Assembly (NCBI GenBank): GCA_963667515.2
Contig: CAXXXY010000001.1
Coordinates: forward strand, 1-62,943
Source: VYDC01 sp963667515
Lineage (GTDB): Bacteria; Chloroflexota; Dehalococcoidia; UBA2979
Direction of reading: 5' to 3'
DNA: 62,943 nt
Part shown: in pieces, positions 35,232 to 43,936 of the stretch
Layout: the number at the start of each line of letters is the position of its first letter
Position numbering within the stretch: the first letter of the stretch is position 1
Made by a program: the position numbers and the translations under genes
Notes under the pieces: model-generated
Told to the model about the DNA's origin: nothing
The model's database searches: none
Seen by the model: only the letters and a program-made list of their open reading frames with translations

Positions 35232-36566
35232 TCAGCGCGCGGCGCGGGGGCCCGGCTCGAGCGGGAGCGTGAACGCGAAGGTCGTGCCGTCGGCGGCCGT
35301 GGAGGCGGCGGCGACCGCGCCGCCGTGCTGCTCGACGATCGCGCGCACGATCGCCAGGCCCAGGCCCGAGCCGTCCGCGTCGGCGCGGCTCTGGCGGTCG
35401 CGGGCGCTCTCAGCGCGGTAGAAGCGCTCCCAGATGCGCGGGAGCGCATCGGGCGCGATCGCGGCCCCCTCGTTGTGCACGGCGAGGCGCACGGCGTCGC
35501 TGGCGCGCTCCACGCGCAGCTCGATCGCGGAGCCTGGACGCGCGTGCTGGATCGCGTTGCGCAGCAGGTTGCCGATCGCGCGTTCGACGCGGGCGCCGTC
35601 GAGGGGCAGCGGCACGAGGTCGGCTGCCGTCACGAGCCGCAGCGCGACCCCGGCGCGCGCCGCGAGCGGCTCCATCCCGTCCGCCACCTCGGCGGCGATC
35701 TCCTCGAGCGCGAGCGACGTCAGCTCGGGCGCCGCCCCCGACTCGATGCGCGTGAGCTCGAAGAGGTCGTCGATCAGCCGCGAGAGCCGGTCTGCCTCGC
35801 GGCGCATCCGCTCGTGGTAGCGCGCCACGTCGGCCGGCTCGCTGACCACGCCGTCGTCCAGCGCGTCGACCGCGGCGCGGATGGCCGCGATCGGCGTGCG
35901 CAGGTCGTGGGAGATCGCCGTCGTCAGCTCCGTGCGCTCGCGCTCCACCTCGGCGCGGCGGCGCTCGGCCTCGGTGAGTCGCGCGCGCAGCTCGCCGACC
36001 GCGCTCGCGAGCGCCGCGACCTCGTCCTCGGCGACGCCGGGCGAGCGAGCGAGGCGCCCGCCCGCGTCCCCCGCACCGTCCCCGTCGGCCCCAGCGTCGC
36101 CCGCTGCGAGGGCGCGGACCTCGGCGGCGAGGTCGCGTACGCGGCGCGTCGTCTCGAGCGCGCCGGCGGCCGACACCACGGCGGCGACGCTGCCGCCCGC
36201 GAGGCTCACGGCGAGCAGCAGACGCAGGTCGTGCCCCGTGTTCACGAACATGAACGTCGCGACCGCGATCACGTTGGCGAGCGCCGCCACGGCGCCCATC
36301 GATCCCGCGACGAAGGCACGCACCACGAGCGGCGCCCCGGCGCGGTCGAGCCAGCGCAGCGCCAGCAGCCCCAGCGCGGTGCTGATGCCGCCCGCGAGCG
36401 CCAGCAGCAGCACGAGCTCGGCGAGCTCGGCAGCCGACATCGGCAGCAGCGAGAGCGCCGCCAGCGCGCCCGCCGCCACCGCTGCCAGCACGCCCGCCGG
36501 CAGCAGCCGCGGCAGCCACACGGAGGAGCGCGCCCGCGCCCCGGCACCCACGAGGCTACGGCTCAA
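35232..36566 (-). CDS. Sensor histidine kinase (OmpR-type system)
   Basis: A 444-residue membrane kinase. Four hydrophobic segments occupy the first 150 residues, then a HAMP-like linker, a coiled coil (ERRRAEVERERTELTTAI), the H-box AISHDLRTPIAAIRAA with the phospho-His, the N-box NLLRNAIQHARPGS and the G-box DGSGLGLAIVRAIVEQHGG. The TTG at 36566 overlaps the regulator gene by 11 bases, while a GTG at 36551 gives a slightly shorter protein; I cannot decide. It forms a two-gene operon with the regulator. The signal is unknown, and no large extracytoplasmic domain is seen. Confidence 0.9.
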   Translation of the reverse strand: MSRSLVGAGARARSSVWLPRLLPAGVLAAVAAGALAALSLLPMSAAELAELVLLLALAGGISTALGLLALRWLDRAGAPLVVRAFVAGSMGAVAALANVIAVATFMFVNTGHDLRLLLAVSLAGGSVAAVVSAAGALETTRRVRDLAAEVRALAAGDAGADGDGAGDAGGRLARSPGVAEDEVAALASAVGELRARLTEAERRRAEVERERTELTTAISHDLRTPIAAIRAAVDALDDGVVSEPADVARYHERMRREADRLSRLIDDLFELTRIESGAAPELTSLALEEIAAEVADGMEPLAARAGVALRLVTAADLVPLPLDGARVERAIGNLLRNAIQHARPGSAIELRVERASDAVRLAVHNEGAAIAPDALPRIWERFYRAESARDRQSRADADGSGLGLAIVRAIVEQHGGAVAAASTAADGTTFAFTLPLEPGPRAAR

Positions 36567-37239
36567 ACTTGTAACCCACGCCCCACACGGTCTTCAGGTA
36601 GCGCGGCCGCGACGGGTCGGGCTCCAGCTTGGCGCGCAGCCGGCGCATGTGGACGGTGACGGTGTTCGCCTCCATCTCCGCGTCGTGGTCCCAGACCGTC
36701 GCGATCAGCTGCTCGCGCGTGAAGACCTGCCGCGGGTGCCCGGCAAGCACGAGCAGCAGGTCGAACTCGCGGGCGGTGAGCGGCAGCTCCCCGGCCAGCG
36801 TCTCGACGGTGCGGGCGCGGCGATCGATGCGCAGCTCGCCGTAGCGCAGCACGTCGGCGCCCTCGTCGGCGGGGCCGGTGCGGCGCAGCACCGCCTGCAC
36901 GCGCGCGGCCAGCTCGCGCGGGCTGAAGGGCTTCGTCACGAAGTCGTCGGCGCCCACGCCGAAGCCGGTGAGCCGGTCGGCCTCCTCGGCGCGCGCCGTC
37001 AGCATCACGATCGGCACGAGGCTCACCGCGCGGATGCGACGGCAGACCTCGAGCCCGTCGAGGCCCGGCAGCATCAGGTCCAGCACCACGAGGTCGGGGC
37101 GGAACTCCTCGAAGGCGCGCAGCGCGCCGGGCCCGTCGCCCGCGACCTCCACCTCGTGCCCGTCGCGCGCGAGGTAGCGGACGACGACGTCGGCCATCGT
37201 CGGCTCGTCCTCCACCACCAGCACCCGCGTCGTCGGCAT
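36556..37239 (-). CDS. OmpR/PhoB-family response regulator
   Basis: A 227-residue regulator from ATG 37237-37239 with GGGAGG upstream. The receiver domain has RVLVVEDEPTMADVV, phospho-acceptor Asp in LVVLDLMLPGLDG, the Thr in IVMLTARAEE and the Lys in DDFVTKPFSPRE. The C-terminal winged helix has LTAREFDLLLVLAGHPRQVF and VTVHMRRLRAKLEPDPSRPR, ending TVWGVGYKFEP. All signalling residues are intact. It is encoded upstream of its kinase. Confidence 0.94.
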   Translation of the reverse strand: MPTTRVLVVEDEPTMADVVVRYLARDGHEVEVAGDGPGALRAFEEFRPDLVVLDLMLPGLDGLEVCRRIRAVSLVPIVMLTARAEEADRLTGFGVGADDFVTKPFSPRELAARVQAVLRRTGPADEGADVLRYGELRIDRRARTVETLAGELPLTAREFDLLLVLAGHPRQVFTREQLIATVWDHDAEMEANTVTVHMRRLRAKLEPDPSRPRYLKTVWGVGYKFEP

Positions 37240-37532
37240 GCTCGCCTCCCGCGGCCGCTGCCCCACCCCGCCGAGGATAGCCGCGCGGCCTTACGCCGCG
37301 GTGACATGGGTGCGCCGCGGCCGCGACATGGCCGGCACCGAGCGCCCGGGGACGCGAGCACCGCGCTCGGCGCCGCGTCTCGGCGCGGGCGATGCGCGGT
37401 GCCGCGAGCGCTCGGCCGTCACGAGCGCGTAAGGAACGACCGCGCCACGTCACCGCTCGACGCTAGCGTCGCTCGCCGACGACCAGAGGGGCGGGCCGCG
37501 ACGCGGCCGCCGAGCAGACAGATGGAGGCGGC

Positions 37533-38333
37533 ATGCGACGAGGTATTCGACGGGTCCGACGGGCATTGCAGCTGGGCGTGGGCGTGATGGCGCTCGCGGC
37601 GCTGCTCGCGGGAGCAGCGTTGAGCTTCGCGGCGCCCGCCGCGGAGGCGCAGCAGGCAACCACGTTCCAGGTCACGATCACTAACCAGAGCAACCCCGAG
37701 ATGATCATCACGCCGGGCGCCTACCTGGTGCACAGCAGTGCGGGCGCGTTCTGGACGGCGGGGCAGACGGCGCCGCTGGCGCTCGAGCGCATCGCCGAGA
37801 TCGGCGACCCCGGCGAGGCCGTCGCGACGCTCGGCGCCACGGCGACCGACCCCGCGCCCGCCAGCGGCAACAGCATCACGTTCACGATCAGCGCCACGCC
37901 GGGCCAGATGCTCTCGACGGCACAGATGCTGATCGCCACCAACGACGCCTTCGTCGGCGTCAGCTCGATGCCGCTCTTCGACAGCGGCGCGCCCGTCAGC
38001 GTCACGGTCAACCTGGTGGCGTGGGACGCGGGCACGGAGCAGAACAACGCCCTCTTCGCGGGCTTCGCCGGCGGGCAGCCGGACCCGTCGCAGGGCGCCG
38101 CCAACGTCGAGAACGGCACGGCGACGAGCGGGACGGTCGCCGTCAGTGACCAGTTCAGCGGCACGCAGGCAACGCTCACGGTGCAGGCCGGTGGTGGGGT
38201 GACGCCTCCGGCCGCGGGCGGCGCCGGCATCGCCGGCGGCGCGGGCGCCCCGACGGCGCTCCTGCTGGGGCTCGCGGCGGCGGCCACGCTGGGCGCCACC
38301 TGGGCAGCGCGGCGGCTGGTGCGCTCCGCCTAG
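37533..38333 (+). CDS. Spondin-domain secreted protein with C-terminal membrane anchor
   Basis: A 266-residue exported protein from ATG 37533 with GGAGG upstream. The Sec signal contains LGVGVMALAALLAGAALSFA and ends AEAQQ. The mature part carries the Spondin_N pattern: TTFQVTITNQSNPEMITP-like start, HSSAGAFWTAGQTAPLALE, AEIGDPGEAVATL, ATNDAFVGVSSMPLFDSG and WDAGTEQNN. After a Gly/Ala/Pro spacer it ends in a hydrophobic helix followed by AARRLVRSA. It is a surface protein that may bind metal or matrix. A terminator follows. Confidence 0.87.
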   Translation: MRRGIRRVRRALQLGVGVMALAALLAGAALSFAAPAAEAQQATTFQVTITNQSNPEMIITPGAYLVHSSAGAFWTAGQTAPLALERIAEIGDPGEAVATLGATATDPAPASGNSITFTISATPGQMLSTAQMLIATNDAFVGVSSMPLFDSGAPVSVTVNLVAWDAGTEQNNALFAGFAGGQPDPSQGAANVENGTATSGTVAVSDQFSGTQATLTVQAGGGVTPPAAGGAGIAGGAGAPTALLLGLAAAATLGATWAARRLVRSA

Positions 38334-38371
38334 CCCTCGCAACGCGACGCAGGCTCGCGCTTCGGCGCGGG

Positions 38372-38402
38372 AACGAGGGGCTCCGTGGCGGGGCCCCTCG
38401 TT
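38372..38402 (+). terminator. Hairpin terminator between converging genes
   Basis: AACGAGGGGC and GCCCCTCGTT form a 10-bp stem around TCCGTGGCGGG, followed by CTGTGCT. It lies between the spondin gene and the convergent hydrolase and could serve both strands. Confidence 0.75.
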
Positions 38403-38408
38403 CTGTGC

Positions 38409-39683
38409 TCAGCGCTGGCGCTGCGTCCGGCCGCTCGCGCTGCGCTCGGCCGCTCGCTCGAGGGGCGAGGGGCCGAGCGACAGCCGCTCGGGGAGATAGA
38501 CGCCGCGGGTCGGGGGTTCGTACGGGCCGGCGCCGTGGGAGCGCGGGATCACCCGCACGAGGTCGCGGCCCGCCTCGATCCGGCCGTCGAGCGCGTCGCG
38601 CAGCCAGTCGGCGGTGTAGTGGTAGACGTCCTCGCCGCCCAGCCCCGCCATGTGCATCGAGGCGTGGAAGTCGTCCTCCCACAGCCACAGCTCGCGCGGC
38701 GTCGGCAGCTGCTCCCAGATCGGCAGCGCCTCCTCCAGCGGTGCCAGCGGGTCGTACTCGCCGAAGGCCGTGAGCGAGGGGCAGCGGATGCGCCCGGCGT
38801 GGCCGTCCATCGTCATGCGCTCGGCCATGCGGTCGAACTCGTCCTCGTCGTCGAGGCCCGCCATGTACATGAAGACCTGCTTGAACCGGGGCGACGCCTC
38901 CTCGAAGATCGCGCGCTTCGCCGTGAAGCAGGCGAGCGCCGTGGCGAGCGCCGCCACGCGCTGGTCGTAGGCCGCGATGCGCATCGCCCAGAGCGAGCCC
39001 ATGGAGATGCCGTTCACCGCGATGCGCTCCGCGTCGACCTCGGGCTGCTGGGCGAGCCAGTCGATGGCGGCGCTGCCGGCCTGCTCGAAGTTGTCGTCGG
39101 TGACGCGGATCTTGCGGATGTTGCTCGTGCCCTGCCCCGGCCCGTCGAAGCAGAGCACGTTGAGGCCGCGGCTGAGGAAGGCGTTACTCGTGGGGTTGGG
39201 GCAGGTCTCCTTGGTGTGGTCCATGCCGCCGACCTCGAGCACCGTCGGCGCGCGCGGCTCGCCGGTCATGTGGAAGACGGCCTGCAGCTGCACGTCGCCC
39301 CAGGGGATCTCGACGCGCCTCATCGGGTAGGGCGAGAGCGCGATCACGCGCTCGTAGCAGTCGAGCAGCTTCTGGTGGAGGTAGAGCTTGTCGGGGTGGT
39401 CGTCCTCGAAGATCGCGTGCTGCGCCTCCCGGTAGAGGGTCGACGCGCGCCAGTAATGCTCGTGGGCGGTGCGCCGGTGGCCGGCGGCCTCGGCGCCGCG
39501 CGCGACCTGCTCCGCGTGGCGCGCGTAGCGCTCCACCACGCGCGGGATCATCGCGTAGGACTTCACCTCCGCCGGCACGACCCGCTCGTCGTAGGCGAAG
39601 TTCTGCACGCGACCCGTGGTCTTCGTGATCCAGTCGAGCATCCACTGCTGGCTGTCGCGACGGCGGTGTGGCCGCATGGACAC
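38409..39683 (-). CDS. Alpha/beta hydrolase, DUF1100/FrsA-like with N-terminal helical domain
   Basis: A 424-residue protein. GTG 39681-39683 fits GAGAGG eight bases upstream; ATG 39677 is two codons further. About 130 helical residues (VERYARHAEQVARGAEAAGH) precede a hydrolase domain with VLCFDGPGQGTSNIRKI, nucleophile VNGISMGSLWAMRIAAYD, Asp in TAFGEYDPLAPLEE and His in FHASMHMAGLGGEDV. The extra cap and length match the FrsA/2,6-dihydropseudooxynicotine hydrolase-like group. A paralogue lies at 42197. The C-terminal 45 residues are a polar, Arg-rich tail. Confidence 0.88.
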   Translation of the reverse strand: MSMRPHRRRDSQQWMLDWITKTTGRVQNFAYDERVVPAEVKSYAMIPRVVERYARHAEQVARGAEAAGHRRTAHEHYWRASTLYREAQHAIFEDDHPDKLYLHQKLLDCYERVIALSPYPMRRVEIPWGDVQLQAVFHMTGEPRAPTVLEVGGMDHTKETCPNPTSNAFLSRGLNVLCFDGPGQGTSNIRKIRVTDDNFEQAGSAAIDWLAQQPEVDAERIAVNGISMGSLWAMRIAAYDQRVAALATALACFTAKRAIFEEASPRFKQVFMYMAGLDDEDEFDRMAERMTMDGHAGRIRCPSLTAFGEYDPLAPLEEALPIWEQLPTPRELWLWEDDFHASMHMAGLGGEDVYHYTADWLRDALDGRIEAGRDLVRVIPRSHGAGPYEPPTRGVYLPERLSLGPSPLERAAERSASGRTQRQR

Positions 39684-39818
39684 TCGACGATCCTCTCCCG
39701 CGCCCCGAGGGCTGCCGCGCGCGCCGGCCCGGCGCGCTGCCGCCGTGCTGACGGCGGGCGCCGGCCGATAGTACAGTCCGCCCCGTCACGGGCCACGCGC
39801 CGCGTCGAGGGGTTGTCG

Positions 39819-41075
39819 ATGGACGAGCTGCAGCGCCGCGTGCTCGCCGAGCTCGACGAGGGCGAGCTCCAGCGCATGATGGAGCAGCTCATCGAGCTGC
39901 CGAGCCCCACGGGCGACGAGGGGGGCGTCGGCGACTACCTCGCGGGGCGCTTCGCCGAACTCGGCCTCGCCGTCGAGCTGCAGGAGGTCGAGGCGGGGCG
40001 CAACAACGTCATCGCTCGCTGGCCGCAGACCGACCCCGGCCCGAGCGTGCTCTTCCTCGGCCACCTGGACACGGCGCCCGGCATCGGCCGGCCCACCCCG
40101 CAGCTGCTCGAGGGCGGGTGGATCGCGGGGCTCGGCGCCTCGAACATGAAGTCGGCGTTCCCCTGCTACTGGATGGCGCTGCGGATGCTGCGCGCGGCGG
40201 GCGTGCGGCTGCGCGGCGAGCTGACGGTGGCCGGCGTCGTCGGCGAGATCGAGCGCGCGCCCGTCGGCGCCCACCAGGGGCAGGGCACGCGCGGCTCCGG
40301 GCACGGCGCGCGCTACCTCGGCAGCCACGGGCTCATGCCGGACTTCGTCATCAACGGCGAGCCGACGGGGCTGCGCGTGCAGACGGCGAACTGCGGCTAC
40401 ATGTTCGTGCGGCTGACGACGCGCGGCGTCACGCAGCACAGCGCCTACCGCCGCCTCGGCGTCGACGCCATCGCCTCGATGGAGCGCGTGCTGCCGAGCA
40501 TCCGCGCGTGGGAGGCGGAGTACCAGCGCCTCTTCCCGCACCCGCTGATCCGCCCCAACGTGAACGTAGGCGCGATCGAGGCGGGCTCCCCCCCGACGCC
40601 CAGCCTCGTCGCGAACCGCTGCGACGCGTACGTGAACGTGATGCTGCTGCCCGACGCCGACGTCCGCGCCGTGCGCCGCGAGCTCGACGCGCTCGTCGCG
40701 GAGCTGAACGCGGCCGACCCCGAGCTCCGCCTCGAGGCCAGCGTCTACATGCTGGGCCGCGGCTACGAGCTGGAGCACGACGCGCAGCTGCCGAACGTGA
40801 TCCGCGCCGCGCACACCCTCGTCACGGGCGCCGAGGCCGTCGAGCCGGACGCCGAGCGCTACGGCGTCTCCAGCGACAACTGGGTCTTCGGGGATCTGGG
40901 CGCGCAGGGCATCTGCTACGGGCCGGCGGGCATCTCCCGCACCACGCCCGGAGCCTATGCCGCCTACGACCCGGAGCTCGGCGAGGTCGTGCGGATCGAA
41001 GACCTGGTGAGCGCCACGCAGGTCTACGCGCTCAGCGTGCTCGACCTGTTGAGCGCGTCGGCGGCAGAGGGCTAG
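39819..41075 (+). CDS. M20-family metallopeptidase/deacylase with altered metal-ligand motifs
   Basis: A 418-residue protein from ATG 39819 (GAGGGG upstream). The M20 fold is clear: LIELPSPTGDEGGVGDYLA, VLFLGHLDTAPG (His-x-Asp ligands), a dimerisation domain with LTTRGVTQHSAYRRLGVDAI, and VINGEPTGLRVQ. Where family members usually have DMK, this one has GASNMKSAF (Asn). Where they have DEE it reads GEIERAP, and the final metal-binding His is replaced around SRTTPGAYAAYDPELG. It may work with one metal or a modified site. A cupin gene follows after 22 bp. Confidence 0.85.
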   Translation: MDELQRRVLAELDEGELQRMMEQLIELPSPTGDEGGVGDYLAGRFAELGLAVELQEVEAGRNNVIARWPQTDPGPSVLFLGHLDTAPGIGRPTPQLLEGGWIAGLGASNMKSAFPCYWMALRMLRAAGVRLRGELTVAGVVGEIERAPVGAHQGQGTRGSGHGARYLGSHGLMPDFVINGEPTGLRVQTANCGYMFVRLTTRGVTQHSAYRRLGVDAIASMERVLPSIRAWEAEYQRLFPHPLIRPNVNVGAIEAGSPPTPSLVANRCDAYVNVMLLPDADVRAVRRELDALVAELNAADPELRLEASVYMLGRGYELEHDAQLPNVIRAAHTLVTGAEAVEPDAERYGVSSDNWVFGDLGAQGICYGPAGISRTTPGAYAAYDPELGEVVRIEDLVSATQVYALSVLDLLSASAAEG

Positions 41076-41097
41076 CGAGCGCGCGACGGAGGCGACG

Positions 41098-41628
41098 ATG
41101 AGCGTGAGGCGGCTGGTGACGGGCGTGGACGCCGAGGGGCGCTCCACGGTGACGACGGACGGCGACACGCCCGGCCACCTCGACCTTGGGCGCGCGACGT
41201 ACGACGAGCTGTGGGCCTCCGAGTCGCTGCCGCCGTCGCTCGATGGCGACGCCGACCCCGCCGACGTCGACCACGCCGTGCTGGCCCCGGTGGCCGGCGG
41301 CGTGAAGTGGCGCGTCGTCACCTTCGCGCCGGACAGCGAGGTGCAGCAGCTCACCGACGAGCAGGTGGCCGACGCACGCGGCCGCTTCGAGGACGACGGC
41401 GTGATGCGCGACTACCGCTCGGGCTGGCACGCCACCCACTCGATCGACTTCGCGGTCGTGATGTCGGGCGAGATCGACCTGCACCTCGACACGGGGACGG
41501 TGCGCCTGCGCGAGGGCGACACCATCGTCCAGCGCGGCACCGCGCACGCGTGGACCAACCCCGGCACCGAGCCGTGCGCCATCTCCTTCGTGCTGATCAG
41601 CGCGGACGTCGCCCCCGACGCGAGCTGA
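41098..41628 (+). CDS. Cupin-domain protein
   Basis: A 176-residue protein from ATG 41098, GGAGG upstream. The single cupin barrel lies in the C-terminal half. HATHSIDFAVVMSGEIDLHL matches cupin motif 1 (H-x-H/T...E...G), and IVQRGTAHAWTNPGTEPC matches motif 2 with its His. It has an N-terminal extension with PGHLDLGRATYDELWAS. It is likely co-transcribed with the M20 protein. The role may be binding or dioxygenation of a small molecule, not readable from sequence. Confidence 0.88.
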   Translation: MSVRRLVTGVDAEGRSTVTTDGDTPGHLDLGRATYDELWASESLPPSLDGDADPADVDHAVLAPVAGGVKWRVVTFAPDSEVQQLTDEQVADARGRFEDDGVMRDYRSGWHATHSIDFAVVMSGEIDLHLDTGTVRLREGDTIVQRGTAHAWTNPGTEPCAISFVLISADVAPDAS

Positions 41629-41725
41629 GACGCACGCGTGCTCGGCGCGCGAGCCGCTCGACGGGGCGCCCTCGCTCGCCGCGTCGACGCCGAGCGCGGG
41701 CGAGCGGCGCGCAGCTCCTTCGCGG

Positions 41726-42055
41726 CTACTTCTTCGATGGGGCGCGCCGCCCGCGCGACTCCGCGGCGAGCGTGCCGTCCCACCACCGTGGCGCCCGCGT
41801 CAGCAGCGCGACGAGCTCGGCGTGCCACTGGCCCTGCGCGGGTCGCCCCGCGTTCGCGTAGTAGTTGCGGCTGTTGTCCCAGTGCACGGCGCCGCGGATC
41901 TCGTCGGGGTCGTCGCGGCCGGTGACCACCGTCGAGCGCAGGAAGCCCTTCGCGTGCTTGCGCTGCTCGCGGTCCCACTTCGCGAACTGCTCGATCACCG
42001 CCGCGCGCTTCCGCAGCTTCGCCTTCGCGCTGAAGAACGAGACGTGCTCCGCCAT
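41726..42055 (-). CDS. Antibiotic biosynthesis monooxygenase-like (ABM/ferredoxin-like fold) protein
   Basis: A 109-residue protein from ATG 42053-42055 with CGGAGGTGG upstream. It begins MAEHVSFFSAKAKLRKRAAV, then IEQFAKWDREQRKHAKGFLR, GRDDPDEIRGAVHWDNSRNY and QWHAELVALL. The order of strand, helix, strand with A.GF..s.v....dp.e...a..Wd..e.y matches ABM-domain proteins. These act as cofactor-free oxygenases or small-molecule binders. No partner gene is evident. Confidence 0.7.
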   Translation of the reverse strand: MAEHVSFFSAKAKLRKRAAVIEQFAKWDREQRKHAKGFLRSTVVTGRDDPDEIRGAVHWDNSRNYYANAGRPAQGQWHAELVALLTRAPRWWDGTLAAESRGRRAPSKK

Positions 42056-42196
42056 CGACCACCTCCGCCGCTGTCCGCCCGCCGGTGGCCGGAGCGTAGC
42101 GCGTCGAGCGCCGCGGGCGCGATCGTGGCAGGGCGACCGCCGGTCGCGCCGACCGCCGGACGGCGGCCGGGAGCAGGCGATGAGCGCCCGCGGCGC

Positions 42197-43336
42197 CTAG
42201 ATGTGGTCGGCGACCCAGTCCGCCACTAAGTTCGCGCCGATCTGCCGGTTGTCCTCCTGGCAGTGCTCGCTCCCGCCCTCGGCGGCGGTGAAGACGCGCA
42301 GCTCCTTGACCGCGGAGCCGGCCGCCTCGTAGAGTCGCTGGGCGAAGTGGAGCGGCACCACGGTGTCGTCCTGGCCGTGCGTCACCAGCAGTGGCCGATC
42401 GAGCTGCTGCACCACGCCGTCGAGTCGGAAGTCCTCCAGCACCCGCATGGCCGCGTCCATGTCCTCGACACCCAGCACCCAGGGGAGCTGGAAGCCCGGC
42501 GCCGAGACCCGCGAGTCGTTCGACTCGATGCGCGTGCGGCGCTCCACCCACGCCTCGTGGTAGTCGAAGTGGCCGCCCCACGCGACGCAGAGCGCGTAGC
42601 GCTTCTCGAAGGTGGCGGCGCGCGGCGCGTAGTAGCCGCCCAGGCTGAAGCCCATCACCCCCACGCGCGTCGGGTCCACGTCCGGCCGGGTGGCAACGTA
42701 CTCGTACGCCGCTGAGCCCGGCACCTCGTAGTCGTAGCGGCTGGGGATGCCGCGCAGCCGCAGCGTCTCGCCCTGCCCGGGGCCGTCGATGGCCAGCGTG
42801 TGGATGCCGCGCCGCCCGAGCTCGACGCCCGCGAAGAAGACCGAGAGCTCCTTCGCGTTGTCGAGCCCGTCGAAGACGACCATCGTGGGCGCGGGCTCGT
42901 CGCCCGCTTCCGCGGAGCGCAAGAAGTAGGCGGGGAGGGTCGTGCCCTCGTACGGCACCTCGACGCGCTCGAGGTTCGGGTAGCGCGCGGCGGTGCCCCG
43001 CTGGAAGCAGCGCAGCACGCGCTCGTACGTCTCCCGCTTCTCGTCGCCAGGCGGCAGGAAGCGCTCGCCGCAGAAGTAGTACGTGGCGGCGCGCAGGTAG
43101 AGGCCGCCCGCGGTGAGCGCGTGCCCCGCGGACGCCTCGGCGTCGCCCCACCGCTCGAGGCGCTGCGCCTCGGCGCTCCACTCCTCCCACCACGCGCGGC
43201 TCTCCTGCTCGCGCCGCGAGAGGCGGTCCATCACGCCCAGCACCTCGGCAGGGGCGGCGCCGCCCCACGTGGTCATCTCCATCGCGAACATCACGCCCTG
43301 CGACCACATGAAGTTCCCCGGCACGTACTCGGTCAC
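42197..43336 (-). CDS. Alpha/beta hydrolase, DUF1100-like (paralogue of the 38409 gene)
   Basis: A 379-residue protein. GTG 43334-43336 is preceded by GGAG at about 9 nt; longer starts would read through low-complexity Arg-rich sequence. The N-terminal helical part includes RREQESRAWWEEWSAEAQRL. The hydrolase core has MVVFDGLDNAKELSVFFAG, LAIDGPGQGETLRLRGIPSR, nucleophile VGVMGFSLGGYYAPRAATF, Asp in VTHGQDDTVVPLHFAQ and His in GGSEHCQEDNRQIGANLVAD. The family includes C-C bond hydrolases acting on aromatic-derived ketones, which is suggestive only. Confidence 0.9.
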   Translation of the reverse strand: MTEYVPGNFMWSQGVMFAMEMTTWGGAAPAEVLGVMDRLSRREQESRAWWEEWSAEAQRLERWGDAEASAGHALTAGGLYLRAATYYFCGERFLPPGDEKRETYERVLRCFQRGTAARYPNLERVEVPYEGTTLPAYFLRSAEAGDEPAPTMVVFDGLDNAKELSVFFAGVELGRRGIHTLAIDGPGQGETLRLRGIPSRYDYEVPGSAAYEYVATRPDVDPTRVGVMGFSLGGYYAPRAATFEKRYALCVAWGGHFDYHEAWVERRTRIESNDSRVSAPGFQLPWVLGVEDMDAAMRVLEDFRLDGVVQQLDRPLLVTHGQDDTVVPLHFAQRLYEAAGSAVKELRVFTAAEGGSEHCQEDNRQIGANLVADWVADHI

Positions 43337-43523
43337 GAGCCCCCACTCCCCCCGCGCGGCCGCCCTGCACGGCGCCGGTGCCCTGTCGCGCGCGAACGAT
43401 GGTAGCGGCGCGCCCCGTCGACGGGCAGCGCCCACGCCGAGCGTGGCGGGCGCGGGGCGCGCCGGGCGGCGCCCACCGCTCGCGCGCCGTGCGACACTCC
43501 GCGCGGAGTGGCAGGGGGACCCG

Positions 43524-43934
43524 ATGACGCCCGAGCAGGCCGCGTTCCTCAGGGAGCGCCGACTGGGCACGCTGGCGACCGGGCGGCGCGACGGCTCGCC
43601 GCAGCAGGCGCTGATCGCCTACGAGTTCGACGGCACCGACATCGTGCTGCAGACGGGCGGCGGCAGCGCCAAGGCGCGCAACGTCGGCCGCAGCCCCGCC
43701 GTGTCGCTGCTGGTGCCGGACGGCGGGCGCTACCTGGTCGTGCAGGGCAGCGCCGAGCTGCTCGCGGGCGGGGCCGAGCGGCGGGACGCCATCCGTCGCG
43801 CGCGCGCCAGCGGCCGCAACCCCGCCTCGAGCGACGACGCGGCGCTCGACGCCGAGCTCGACGAGGCCGGCTCTGTCGCGATGCGCATCGTCCCCGGCCG
43901 CGCGATGGGCCGCATCGAAGAGCGCCCGGCCTAG
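43524..43934 (+). CDS. Pyridoxamine 5'-phosphate oxidase-like / F420-binding split-barrel protein
   Basis: A 136-residue protein from ATG 43524 with GGGGGA upstream. It starts EQAAFLRERRLGTLATGRRD and GSPQQALIAYEFDGTDIVLQ, then KARNVGRSPAVSLLVPDGGR and YLVVQGSAELLAG. This is the split beta-barrel flavin/F420-binding pattern found in small PPOX-class proteins. Whether FMN or F420 is used cannot be told. A DinB-like gene starts 2 bp after its stop, so the two are likely coupled. Confidence 0.88.
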   Translation: MTPEQAAFLRERRLGTLATGRRDGSPQQALIAYEFDGTDIVLQTGGGSAKARNVGRSPAVSLLVPDGGRYLVVQGSAELLAGGAERRDAIRRARASGRNPASSDDAALDAELDEAGSVAMRIVPGRAMGRIEERPA

Positions 43935-43936
43935 CC

